Assembly (NCBI GenBank): GCA_946613885.1
Contig: CAMOGA010000010.1
Span: 1 to 41,050 of the forward strand
Reading direction: 5' to 3'
DNA length: 41,050 nt
From: an uncultured Pseudomonadota bacterium
Lineage (GTDB): Bacteria; Pseudomonadota; Alphaproteobacteria; Rs-D84
The notes under the pieces were generated by a model. It was not told where the DNA came from and ran no database searches. It was given only the letters and a program-made list of their open reading frames with translations. Made by a program: the position numbers and the translations under genes. Shown here piece after piece: positions 22,404-30,514 of this stretch (within the stretch, counting starts at the first letter, position 1; each line of letters begins with the position of its first letter).

Positions 22404-22994
22404 ATGCCAAACATGAGAAATAAAAAACAAATTGATTTAGATAAACCGATTGTTATGGTCGGCCTGATGGGGGCGGGCAAAACCAGTATCGGGCGCGCGT
22501 TGGCACGTCATTTGGGAATACCATTTGTTGATTCTGATAAAGAAATTGAAAAAATTTCTGGATGCAGCGTGGTTGACTTTTTTTCTATGTATGGCGAAAA
22601 AGAATTTCGCAGGGTCGAAGAAAAAGTTATTGAAAGATTAATTGATACCCCCCCATTGGTCAAGGTTATTTCCACCGGCGAGGGCGCATTTATAACCGAC
22701 ACTGTGCGCAAAATTGTTTTAGAACGCGCGTTAACAATTTGGTTAAAGGCAGACCTAGAACTGCTTGTAAAAAGGACAAATTTTCGTCATACCCGTCCGC
22801 AATTATTGAACACGGATTCGCGTAAAATATTGGCGCAATTAATTTCCGAACGTTATGATATCTATGCGTTGGCAAATATTGCTGTGGAAACACGTGATGA
22901 AAATATTCATAAAACACTTAACAAAGTGTTAAATGCAATCGAACAAACTAACAAACAAAAAAAACAAGGAGAACAAAATGAAAATCATAAATGA
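22404..22994 (+). CDS. aroK: Shikimate kinase
   Basis: A P-loop kinase of up to 196 residues that phosphorylates shikimate in chorismate biosynthesis. The Walker A is GLMGAGKTSIG (20-30). The shikimate-binding residues are in FVDSDKEIEKISGCSV and FFSMYGEKEFRRVEEKV, followed by VISTGEGAFI (canonical GGG replaced by GEG). The lid region is RTNFRHTRPQLL, and the adenine-binding segment follows. The start is 22404 or, more likely if leaderless, 22413. It overlaps mscL by 17 nt. The usual partner aroB is absent. The GGG-to-GEG change is a noteworthy deviation in the shikimate-binding loop. Confidence 0.88.
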   Translation: MPNMRNKKQIDLDKPIVMVGLMGAGKTSIGRALARHLGIPFVDSDKEIEKISGCSVVDFFSMYGEKEFRRVEEKVIERLIDTPPLVKVISTGEGAFITDTVRKIVLERALTIWLKADLELLVKRTNFRHTRPQLLNTDSRKILAQLISERYDIYALANIAVETRDENIHKTLNKVLNAIEQTNKQKKQGEQNENHK

Positions 22995-23541
22995 ATTTAA
23001 AGCGTTTATTAACAAAGGCAGCGCCATCGATATGGCTGTCGGTATTATCGTTGGGTCTGTGATGACCAGTGTTGTTAATTCTTTGGTCAAAGATATTATT
23101 ATGCCACCTGTTGGGATGCTGGTCGGTGGTATCGATTTTTCACAGTGGTTTTATGTTTTGGGCGGCGGCGAACCTGGGGTGCATTATACAACAATGGCGG
23201 CGGCAACCGCAGCAGGCGCAACCACTTTGAATATCGGAACATTTTTAAATACTATAATCAGTTTCTTGATTACAATGTTTGCAGTATTTATAATTGTCAA
23301 GGTTGCAAATTCTGCGCGTGCTAAGGGGCCTGTCACTACACGTGCGTGTCCGTATTGTCAACAATCTATCAGTAAACTGGCAACAAAATGTCCGTATTGT
23401 TGTTCTGCTGTCAAAGCAGAAGAAATTGGTGCCGCAGAAGAGGCGGAATTAACCAAAGGTTTGAAATCTTTGACTAAACGTGTTAGCAAGGTTGCAGATG
23501 TTGCAAAAGACGCTGCCAAAAAGGCCACAAAAATTAAATAA
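22978..23541 (+). CDS. mscL: Large-conductance mechanosensitive channel with C-terminal zinc ribbon
   Basis: A 187-residue MscL that opens under membrane tension to release osmolytes. The amphipathic N-terminus MKIINEFKAFINKGSAIDMAVG and first helix VGIIVGSVMTSVVNSLVKDIIMPP are textbook, followed by the periplasmic loop and second helix TFLNTIISFLITMFAVFIIVKVAN. The usual ~25-residue cytoplasmic helix is replaced or extended by CPYC-x10-CPYC (Cys 124, 127, 138, 141), a zinc ribbon, and a Lys-rich tail. The start at 22978 has CAAGGAG 7 nt upstream; an in-frame ATG at 22933 would lie deep inside aroK. The gene overlaps aroK by 17 nt. Confidence 0.93.
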   Translation: MKIINEFKAFINKGSAIDMAVGIIVGSVMTSVVNSLVKDIIMPPVGMLVGGIDFSQWFYVLGGGEPGVHYTTMAAATAAGATTLNIGTFLNTIISFLITMFAVFIIVKVANSARAKGPVTTRACPYCQQSISKLATKCPYCCSAVKAEEIGAAEEAELTKGLKSLTKRVSKVADVAKDAAKKATKIK

Positions 23542-23559
23542 ATAAAATGCTGTAAAATA

Positions 23560-23590
23560 AAAAAACCGCCCGAAAATGGCGGTTTTTTTT
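23560..23590. terminator. Bidirectional terminator after mscL
   Basis: AAACCGCC-CGAAAAT-GGCGGTTT with A-tract and T-tract flanks. The T-run touches the stop codon of the convergent gene. Confidence 0.8.
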
Positions 23591-24335
23591 AACGTGTGTG
23601 CGTTTCAATTCCGTTAAGTATAATTGGTTCTGTTTTTTTAGACAATAATCGTTTTAATTCTTTTAATTCTTCTTCTTTGTTTTTTACAATAGGGTATTGT
23701 TGATTTAAATTATAATCAACCACCACGTCAGTTGGTTTGAATTGTGATATATAAACACTTCTGGCGGTCAACCAATCTGTTTGGTGTGGATAATAATCCA
23801 GTATTCTTAATGGGATATCTGGGGATAGTTGTTTTATATCACATTTTTGTGTTTTATAAGATTCATCAAATCTGCCATAGGTCTGTGGATAATAAAATCT
23901 TGCAACCGGGACGTTATCCGCCAGAAAAAAGGCGGTTCCTTTTTGTGGAATTTCCAGCATTTTACAAATGTTTGTCGGATATATTAATTGCGGGGCGGTG
24001 TTTATATAAAATACAGTTTCACCACCATGAAAATAGAAACTTTTATCTTGTTCTTTGTGGTCTGGCATTTTTTGTGCGGTAATTTTTATATACGGTTCGC
24101 GTTTGACACACACTTCCAGAGTTCTTTTGCCAAATGTAGTGTCATCAAAAACATCTTTTTGTACAGAGTGTTTTATAAATTCCATTAATGCAGATGTGGT
24201 TAGATGTGTTGCGGTAAATTGATTTTTTGCATTAATTCCATTTATATATTTAAAATCTCGCCATAGTTCGTGTTTTTGATTTTGGAAATAATATTCACCA
24301 TGAATTGAAAAAAGTACCCCGGTTTCTATATTCAT
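23589..24335 (-). CDS. Hypothetical protein (248 residues)
   Basis: I do not recognise this protein. There is no signal peptide or transmembrane helix. The sequence is rich in aromatic residues and beta-prone (GVLFSIHGEYYF, FYFHGGETVFYI, VPVARFYYPQTYG) and ends in a Lys/Glu helix (NKEEELKELKRLLSKK) and ILNGIETHTR. AAAAGGA precedes the ATG by about 8 nt. It converges on mscL, sharing a bidirectional terminator, and is transcribed in the same direction as tRNA-Lys behind it. Confidence 0.65.
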   Translation of the reverse strand: MNIETGVLFSIHGEYYFQNQKHELWRDFKYINGINAKNQFTATHLTTSALMEFIKHSVQKDVFDDTTFGKRTLEVCVKREPYIKITAQKMPDHKEQDKSFYFHGGETVFYINTAPQLIYPTNICKMLEIPQKGTAFFLADNVPVARFYYPQTYGRFDESYKTQKCDIKQLSPDIPLRILDYYPHQTDWLTARSVYISQFKPTDVVVDYNLNQQYPIVKNKEEELKELKRLLSKKTEPIILNGIETHTR

Positions 24336-24428
24336 TTTGAATTCCTTTTTCTTATATATTGCGGCATGTATTGTTTTTTTTTATCATACAATACAAATCA
24401 GAACTGTCAAGCATATAAAAATAAAAAA

Positions 24429-24446
24429 ACACCAGATTTCTGGTGC
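24429..24446 (-). terminator. Terminator after tRNA-Lys
   Basis: CACCAGA-AA-TCTGGTG hairpin followed on the minus strand by a T-run (plus-strand A-run 24422-24429). Confidence 0.75.
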
Positions 24447-24454
24447 TTTATCTT

Positions 24455-24530
24455 TGGTGGAGGCACAGGGACTCGAACCCTGGACCCAATGATTAAAAGT
24501 CATTTGCTCTACCAACTGAGCTATGCCTCC
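24455..24530 (-). tRNA. tRNA-Lys (anticodon UUU)
   Basis: The minus strand has acceptor GGAGGCA (24530-24524) pairing with TGCCTCC (24465-24459), discriminator A and an encoded CCA (24457-24455). D-arm is TAGCTCAGTTGGTAGAGCA. Anticodon loop CTTTTAA carries TTT. T-arm is GGGTTCGAGTCCC. It is 76 nt including CCA, a standard class I tRNA. Confidence 0.97.
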
Positions 24531-24729
24531 AAAACTGAACTTTTCAAAGGTTCGCGGAATATTTTGACATAAAAAAAACATAAAATCAAGAAAAAAATAG
24601 AATTTTGTCAAAATTTTTTCACCATTATCACGATGGGGCTGTATAAAAATCGTAACCTGTTGTTTGTAATTGCTTTTTGCTGAATTTTTTGGTATTATCA
24701 CGGCAGGTAATGAACAAAAGGAAAAACAA

Positions 24730-25275
24730 ATGGCAATCATCCCAAATACAGAATATATCACTGTAAAACGTGACAGAGCAGGCAAAATTGATATTTTTGT
24801 CGGCGGTAAACCAACGACGATTTATCATGGGTGTCAAATGGAAAACCCGGAACATTTAAAAAATAGATTTGAGGATATGCAAAAATTAAACCCAGAAGTG
24901 GAAGAATATCATATTGGTGCGTTTGATTCCTTTGGTAAATTTACACAAGCAGGTAACCCGTCTGGTAAAATTGGTCAATACGTATGGTGTCGTGTAAAAC
25001 TAAAGGGTGTTCCTGTGAGTTCTAATTGGGTTTGCTTGGAAGATATGTCCAGGACGATCCTGTCCAGCTTGGATGATTATGCATCCAAATGTACACTGTT
25101 TGCGGAGCGTGGCATTTCGGGCGACAATATAACCAATCGTATATATCGTTCTGCCGATTTTCGTTCGGCGTTGTTTGCAGCGGCCACGCAGGATACGAAC
25201 CGTAACACAAAAAACGACAAATCAAATGATTTAAACAAATACAGAATCATGATTGAAAGAAATCAAAAACAATAA
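24730..25275 (+). CDS. Cytoplasmic GQYxWCR-domain protein
   Basis: A 181-residue protein of unknown function. The N-terminal part is a small beta domain (IPNTEYITVKRDRAGKIDIFVGGK). The C-terminal part, GQYVWCRVKLKGVPVSSNWV ... YASKCTLFAERG ... ADFRSALF, shares its pattern with the end of the InlB-repeat protein at 40.4-41 kb (GQYCWCRAT ... TPWIYISES ... NRNCVSRCG). Unlike that protein this one lacks a signal peptide. The start at 24730 has AAAAGGA 6 nt before it; an ATG at 24670 lacks one. It stands alone between tRNA-Lys and an AT-rich gap. Confidence 0.65.
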   Translation: MAIIPNTEYITVKRDRAGKIDIFVGGKPTTIYHGCQMENPEHLKNRFEDMQKLNPEVEEYHIGAFDSFGKFTQAGNPSGKIGQYVWCRVKLKGVPVSSNWVCLEDMSRTILSSLDDYASKCTLFAERGISGDNITNRIYRSADFRSALFAAATQDTNRNTKNDKSNDLNKYRIMIERNQKQ

Positions 25276-25304
25276 TAAAAAACAAACAACATATAAAAAT
25301 ACGA

Positions 25305-25333
25305 TAAAAACCGCGGTTTTTCGCGGTTTTTTT
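25305..25333 (+). terminator. Terminator after the GQYxWCR protein gene
   Basis: AAAAACCGCG-GTTTTT-CGCGGTTTTTTT, strong stem and T-run, about 30 nt after the stop codon. Confidence 0.85.
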
Positions 25334-26229
25334 CATGTTTGTTATAGGTTTTTTTATAATAAAAATGTAAAAAATCATGTTAAATCAAATAGATATGTGT
25401 ATTAAAATGGGCAGGGTGATTATTGCAAAATTTTATAATGTAAAAAATATAATTTTTAATAAAAAATATGATCGTATGATATATGGTGCACAAAAACATA
25501 TTTGCACAGACAATAATATCATAATAATTATTATAAGTTTATAATGATACAAACGTGTTTATTTAAAAGTGGCGAAAAACCGCGGGGCAGCGGTCAAAAA
25601 TAGGATACACAAAAGGCGCATAATGTATATTATGTATAGTTTAGTATATAATAAGATGTGTTTTGGGCTAACTTTGCAGATATTGTTTGGTTGATTGTTT
25701 GCTGAAATATTTTATTAAAATAATTGAATTGATTTGTAATCGTGTTTTGTGTTTTTGATTTTGTTTTGCTTTGCAAAGAAAGTTAGATTTTTTTTGATAT
25801 GTTTTTTTGTTTGTGGTGTTGTGTTGCATAATGGTTGATTTGTTTTGGATTGTGATAAATATGTTGTTTGATTGGTTGTTTGTGCGTTTTTGCTGACAAG
25901 CGCCCTGTTCTTTACGATTTTTTGGTGGTTTTTTGCGGTTTTTGCGCGGTTTTCTGCGGTTTTTCCTTGTTTTTGTATGTTTTTGTGTAAAAAATAAACA
26001 AAATTGAATATACTTGTATAAAAAATATGTTATTTTTATGGCGTTGAACATGCAAAACTATACATAATCCATAAGGTACATATTAAAAAACAGAGTATTT
26101 GAGTATTGTTAAAACAATTTATTACAAAAAATTTTTAGTTTTTTGTTTTTACGCAATATTTTAATTTTTTATATTTTTTTATAAAATGCTTATTTATGCG
26201 TAAAAAACGTTTTTTTGTCGGGTATTTTG
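25334..26229. other. AT-rich gene desert (~0.9 kb), strand-asymmetric
   Basis: No credible gene. The plus strand is very rich in T and G from about 25660 to 26000, so the minus strand is A/C-rich. Small inverted repeats occur: GTGCA/TGCAC (about 25488-25509), CATAAT/ATTATG (about 25618-25633) and TTTTTACGCA/TGCGTAAAAA (26146-26155 and 26197-26206). A 127-codon minus-strand ORF is Lys/Asn/Gln low-complexity with no homology features and no ribosome binding site that I accept. Confidence 0.6.
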
Positions 26230-27180
26230 CTATCGCTGATTTACCAAATTTCTGTCGAACATATTCCGAATGTTAAACATTTCCATTGCTTCTGCGTGCG
26301 CAATAGAATCCGCTAATTCAGATTCTTTTTTGTATTTTACAATGGCGATGTTGTGGATGTCGGCGGCAAATGCCTGTGATGTGGGCCATGTATTTAATTC
26401 AATCGCAGTGTGTTCGGCGTTATAAGAACAACAGATGGCTGTGCCGTTTGCATCTGGTATAAAATCGCCATTTTTCACTTTTCCTTGTCCCAGATACATT
26501 ACGGCGTGTCCAGAATTAACAATGATAATTGTTCCAGGGTTCAATGTGGTGGCGCAAAAATTATTTTTCGCAAATTTTTGAGTTAATTCAGCACGCAAAG
26601 AATTTGCCTTTGTTGCATCTGTTTTTCGCATATTGACCCTTAAATACCTATTTAACGCGCGTTCGTATTCTTGGCGTGTGACATACAAATGACCACGGTA
26701 TAATGCATTTTTATATTCGGGGCCGCTGTATAATTTTGTCATTTGATCAATAAATGTGGACGAAGCTTGATGTGCGTTATTTGTTTTTGGAATTATTTGA
26801 ATTGTGTCGTTTAATTCGTTTAATGCGCGATTTAATTGAGTGGATTGTCCGTATAAACAATGCCATGTATGTCCGGGGGTGCGTGGTGCGCCCGGCAATT
26901 CAGATTGTACAGCGTGGACATAATTTTTGTGTTTTTTATCTTGCATTATTCTTTGTGCACCAGATACCGCTTTGTTAACATACAAATTTGTCAGCGTCAT
27001 TGCACGTATCTCGTTTCTATCGTTATATGTATATGGACTGGTTATTTTTGTTTTGTTTGATGATTGTGTGTCCGCTGAAGAAAGTGCATTTGCATCATGT
27101 TTGTTAGAATGTACGCCGACTAAAAAAAACAAGGAAAAAGGGATATAATAAGATAACAGTTTTTTTAATGGTTTTTTCAT
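26230..27180 (-). CDS. Secreted protein, possibly a CHAP/NlpC-like cysteine peptidase
   Basis: A 316-residue protein with an N-terminal signal or anchor (KKPLKKLLSYYIPFSLFFLVG). A Cys in TPGHTWHCLYGQSTQLNRAL is followed about 110 residues later by NPGTIIIVNSGHAVMYLGQG. That segment has the G-[TD]-hhhh-x-S-G-H-A/V-hhYLG pattern of CHAP/NlpC-P60 catalytic His strands. Such enzymes cut peptidoglycan peptides. The Cys-His pairing is inferred and no full domain match can be shown. The start at 27180 has GGAGAACGCT before it (AAAGGAG); the ATG at 27201 lies upstream of this site. A long, hairpin-rich leader precedes it. Its 3' neighbour is the AT-rich gap. Confidence 0.6.
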   Translation of the reverse strand: MKKPLKKLLSYYIPFSLFFLVGVHSNKHDANALSSADTQSSNKTKITSPYTYNDRNEIRAMTLTNLYVNKAVSGAQRIMQDKKHKNYVHAVQSELPGAPRTPGHTWHCLYGQSTQLNRALNELNDTIQIIPKTNNAHQASSTFIDQMTKLYSGPEYKNALYRGHLYVTRQEYERALNRYLRVNMRKTDATKANSLRAELTQKFAKNNFCATTLNPGTIIIVNSGHAVMYLGQGKVKNGDFIPDANGTAICCSYNAEHTAIELNTWPTSQAFAADIHNIAIVKYKKESELADSIAHAEAMEMFNIRNMFDRNLVNQR

Positions 27181-27345
27181 AGCGTTCTCCTTTGCAATCA
27201 CTTCGGCGCAAAATGCACCCTTGTTAAACTCGAGATTGGTTTATCGCAAACGCATCAAATTGCGATATACATTCAAGTGTTTTTCAACACCCCGGCACGC
27301 CATATTAATTTTCTTCGGCAGCCCGCCCTGCTTCTCAGGGAACCA
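27181..27345 (-). ncRNA. Candidate structured 5' leader of the secreted peptidase-like gene
   Basis: Between a minus-strand TATAAA (27355-27350) and the gene lie about 160 nt, locally more GC-rich than their surroundings, with three clear hairpins. These are CCCTG/CAGGG (27326-27340), GTGTT-GAAA-AACAC with a GNRA tetraloop on the minus strand (27290-27277), and TATCGCAA/TTGCGATA (27267-27242). An AAAGGAG ribosome binding site follows at its end. I do not recognise a known riboswitch; no transcription terminator is seen inside it, so any control would act at translation. Confidence 0.4.
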
Positions 27346-27452
27346 AAGGTTTATATCATATTTTTAATATATGAAAAAATCGGTTGTTGTCAAGTGGTAA
27401 TTTGTCGTTTTTTTTCAAAAAATACAGGTTTTTACATTTTTGGATAAAAAAC

Positions 27453-27481
27453 TTGAATTTGATAGTGTTTGTTTGTAAAAT
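27453..27481 (+). promoter_or_regulatory. leuS promoter
   Basis: TTGAAT (27453-27458), 17 nt, TAAAAT (27476-27481), 35 nt before the ATG. AAGGA serves as ribosome binding site. No T-box-like structure is evident. Confidence 0.55.
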
Positions 27482-27516
27482 TACAGAGCATTTTATACAA
27501 AATTAAGGACTAACAC

Positions 27517-29916
27517 ATGACTGACAATATGCAGAAAGTTAAAAATCGTGAATTAAAATGGCAAAAACGCTGGCGTGATACGCGTGCATTTGTGCCAAAA
27601 AATGATGGCAAGAAACAAAAATATTATAATTTGATTGAATTTCCTTTTCCGTCTGGTTCTGGATTGCATGTTGGTCATATGTTGCCTTATACAGGGATGG
27701 ATGTTATGGCGCGCTTTAAGCGTATGCGTGGTTTTGATGTTTTGTATCCAATTGGATATGATTCCATGGGGATATCGTCTGAAAAATACGCTACCAAGAT
27801 TGGCAAACATCCCAGTGAATCTGTGGCGGAATTAATCAAGATTTTTGAAAATGATATTTCTATAATGGGGTTGTCGTTTAACCCAGAATCAAAATTGGCA
27901 ACATCTGATCCAGAATATATAAAATGGACACAATGGATGTTTCAACAATTTTTTAAAAATGGTTTGGCATATAAATCTGAATTGCCAATGAATTGGTGTC
28001 CAAATTGTAAAACAAATTTAACCAACGAAGAATTGGAAGATGGTTGTTGTGAACGTTGTCATGGACCTGTTGAAAAAAAGATGAAATTGCAATGGAATTT
28101 GGCAATTACAAAATATGCAGACCGTTTAATCGATGATTTGGCATTGGTCGATTATCCTGACCAGGTCAAAGTACAACAAATAAACTGGATTGGGCGTTCG
28201 TATGGTGCAGATGTTGACTTTCGTGTTGGTACAGATATAATGACTGTTTACACGACACGTGTTGATACAATATTTGGTGTGACGTTCTGTGTTATTGCGC
28301 CAGAACACAAATTGGTGCGCAAATGGTTAAACGAAAATCGAATTGTTAATCGTGATGCGGTGGAACAGTATATTGCTGAATCTGTGGCAAAATCTGAAAT
28401 TGAAAGAACTGACAATACCAAGGATAAAACAGGTGTTAAATTGGATGGTGTTGTGGCAACAAATCCATTTAATGGGCGTGAAATTCCAATATTTATATCT
28501 GATTATGTGTTGGCAGATTATGGTTTTGGGGCAATTATGGCGGTGCCGGCACATGATGGACGCGATTGGGATTTTGCAAAAAAATTTGGCTTAGAAATAA
28601 TTCCTGTATTGGCGGGCGGTGAACCTGATGCTGTGTATGAAGGCGATGGGGAACATATAAATTCGTCTTTCTTGGATGGTATGGATAAAGAGACCGCAAT
28701 TGCGGCGGCAATAAAATACGGAACAGAACGTGGCTTTGTGCGTGCTGCAAAAAAATACAAATTAAAAGATTGGGGTTTTTCGCGTCAAATGTATTGGGGT
28801 GAACCTATTCCACTTGTTTATTGTGAAAAATGTGGGTGGCAATGTGTTCCGGAAGATGAACTGCCAGTGCTGCAACCATTTATGACAGATTATAAACCAA
28901 CAGACAATGGGGAAAGTCCTTTGGCGCGTGCAACCGATTGGGTGAATACAACCTGCCCTAAATGCGGTGGACATGCAAAACGTGAAACAGATACTATGCC
29001 ACAATGGGCTGGTTCATCATGGTATTTTATGCGTTATCTGGATTCTAAAAATGACAAAGAATTTTGTTCACGTGAACAATTAGATAAATGGATGCCTGTG
29101 GATCATTATAATGGCGGTATGGAACATACAACGCGCCATTTGCTTTATTCGCGTTTTTGGTACAAGGCATTATCTGATTTTGGTTTTGTCCCTGGGGTTG
29201 AACCATACAAAAAACGTACCAGCAACGGTTTGATTATGGGGTCAGATGGTCAAAAAATGTCTAAATCTCGTGGCAATGTTGTTCCATCATCAGATGTTGT
29301 AAATCGTGCCGGTGCAGATGCATGTCGTTTGACTGTTTTGTATCTGGGGCCGTGGGATTTAAATGCGAATTGGTCCGAAGATACATTACGTGGTGTTCAA
29401 AGATTTTTAAGTCGTATTGAAAATATGTCGGATAATTTAACAGATGAACCTTTGACACAAAAACAACAGGTTCTGTTAAACCGTTTAATTGCAGACGTGA
29501 CAGAACGTATTGAAAATATGAAATTTAATACATCTATATCTGCGATGATGGAATTTATCAACGAATTTCCGGGTGGTAAAATGCCCCGCTCTGCCTATGA
29601 GGTGTTGATTCAATTATTAAATCCATTTGCACCGCATTTAACAGAAGAAATGTGGGAAAAATTGGGGCATAAAGATATGTTGGTCTTTGAACCATGGCCG
29701 ACATTTGATGCAACAAAATTGGTTGAAAATGAAATGACAATTGTTGCCTCGGTAAACGGAAAGCGTGTTAAAGATTTTGTTGTTCCAACAAATATTTCTG
29801 AAAACGATTTGATTGAACGTGCAAAATTGGTCGCAGAAAAACAATTAACTGGCGCAACGATTATAAAAACGATTGTTGTTCCGAACAAATTGGTAAATTT
29901 TGTTGTGAAAAAATAA
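27517..29916 (+). CDS. leuS: Leucine-tRNA ligase (divergent, ~800-residue type)
   Basis: A 799-residue class I synthetase. The HIGH motif is HVGH (51-54) in FPFPSGSGLHVGHM. The usual GWDAFGLPAE segment reads GYDSMGISSE, which is unusual. There is a zinc-binding element WCPNC ... CCERCHG. The CP1 editing domain is present (VYTTRVDTIFGVTF, YVLADYGFGAIMAVPAHDGRD with the conserved Asp). A second CxxC pair (YCEKCGW and TCPKCGG) lies near the catalytic core. TMPQWAGSSWYFMRYLD and KMSKS (580-584) are intact, and the anticodon-binding and C-terminal domains are complete. Bacterial LeuRS is commonly 800-880 residues, so nothing is missing. Confidence 0.96.
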   Translation: MTDNMQKVKNRELKWQKRWRDTRAFVPKNDGKKQKYYNLIEFPFPSGSGLHVGHMLPYTGMDVMARFKRMRGFDVLYPIGYDSMGISSEKYATKIGKHPSESVAELIKIFENDISIMGLSFNPESKLATSDPEYIKWTQWMFQQFFKNGLAYKSELPMNWCPNCKTNLTNEELEDGCCERCHGPVEKKMKLQWNLAITKYADRLIDDLALVDYPDQVKVQQINWIGRSYGADVDFRVGTDIMTVYTTRVDTIFGVTFCVIAPEHKLVRKWLNENRIVNRDAVEQYIAESVAKSEIERTDNTKDKTGVKLDGVVATNPFNGREIPIFISDYVLADYGFGAIMAVPAHDGRDWDFAKKFGLEIIPVLAGGEPDAVYEGDGEHINSSFLDGMDKETAIAAAIKYGTERGFVRAAKKYKLKDWGFSRQMYWGEPIPLVYCEKCGWQCVPEDELPVLQPFMTDYKPTDNGESPLARATDWVNTTCPKCGGHAKRETDTMPQWAGSSWYFMRYLDSKNDKEFCSREQLDKWMPVDHYNGGMEHTTRHLLYSRFWYKALSDFGFVPGVEPYKKRTSNGLIMGSDGQKMSKSRGNVVPSSDVVNRAGADACRLTVLYLGPWDLNANWSEDTLRGVQRFLSRIENMSDNLTDEPLTQKQQVLLNRLIADVTERIENMKFNTSISAMMEFINEFPGGKMPRSAYEVLIQLLNPFAPHLTEEMWEKLGHKDMLVFEPWPTFDATKLVENEMTIVASVNGKRVKDFVVPTNISENDLIERAKLVAEKQLTGATIIKTIVVPNKLVNFVVKK

Positions 29917-29959
29917 CAATTTTATGCCCTGTTATTTTTGTATTGTTAATATATAAATA

Positions 29960-29988
29960 TTGACAAAACAAAAAATATGTATTAATAT
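29960..29988 (+). promoter_or_regulatory. Promoter of the YcgN-like gene
   Basis: TTGACA (29960-29965), 17 nt, TAATAT (29983-29988). The start would fall around 29995, inside the left arm of the following hairpin. Confidence 0.6.
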
Positions 29989-29990
29989 TA

Positions 29991-30018
29991 CTCCGCAAGC
30001 ACAAGGCGGAGTTTTTTT
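29991..30018 (+). terminator. Hairpin with T-run directly before an ATG (leuS terminator / SD-bearing leader)
   Basis: CTCCGC pairs with GCGGAG, followed by seven T and then the ATG at 30019. It looks like a terminator for leuS, but the right arm GGCGGAG also sits at Shine-Dalgarno distance (7-8 nt) from the start codon. Confidence 0.55.
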
Positions 30019-30510
30019 ATGAAAAACAAAAGAAATATTATTGAAGGAACCCCAGAATGGGAAAATATTTGTGAACAATGCGGTTTGTGTTGTTTGTTGA
30101 AATATTGTGATAATTTGGGCAATATATATTTGACAAACGTTAGATGTGCCGCATTAAATAAAGAAACACGTAAATGTGATTGTTATGCACCAGATATGAA
30201 TAATCGAGATTCTGGGTGTAATAATTGTATTGCATTGGGCGGAATGCGTGTCACGCGTGAAACATTGAATAACGAATACCCTGTCCCGTCATTTTGTCCG
30301 TATGTAAAAAATTTTTGTAAAAACCCTGTTGCCAAACGCGCACAGCATCGACCATATATAGATTTTTCCAAAACTATTTCAGAAACAGAATTACAAGAAA
30401 ACGATACTATTTCAAATCATGTGATACCTGGTTCAGATAAATATTTCAGATACAATCCACATATAAATAAAAAAATTCATGATACGTTAAAAAAACAACA
30501 AACGCGGTAG
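30019..30510 (+). CDS. YcgN/YkgJ-family CxxCxxxC protein
   Basis: A 163-residue protein of the UPF0260/YcgN type. Conserved elements are W-E-N-I-C-E-Q-C-G-L-C-C (residues 14-25), IYLTNVRCAALN, RKCDCY, NRDSGCNNCI, the LGGMRVTRETLNNEYPVP segment, SFCPYVKN and the end GERISVRH-like HRPYIDFSKTISE ... NHVI. The Cys clusters probably bind zinc or an iron-sulfur cluster; biological role is not established. It has its own promoter and is the next gene downstream of leuS. Confidence 0.8.
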   Translation: MKNKRNIIEGTPEWENICEQCGLCCLLKYCDNLGNIYLTNVRCAALNKETRKCDCYAPDMNNRDSGCNNCIALGGMRVTRETLNNEYPVPSFCPYVKNFCKNPVAKRAQHRPYIDFSKTISETELQENDTISNHVIPGSDKYFRYNPHINKKIHDTLKKQQTR

Positions 30511-30514
30511 TTTG

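Noticed and set aside
9507-22994. Three gene overlaps of exactly 17 nt (9507-9523, 9904-9920, 22978-22994)
   Set aside because: Striking but explicable by chance in the same relative frame; no shared sequence at the overlaps.
25668-26051. 127-codon minus-strand ORF in the AT-rich gap
   Set aside because: Low-complexity Lys/Asn/Gln sequence produced by A/C skew, no accepted ribosome binding site, no domain features.
25334-26229. Replication origin in the AT-rich gap
   Set aside because: No DnaA-box cluster (TTATCCACA-like) seen and no dnaA, dnaN or parA/B neighbours.
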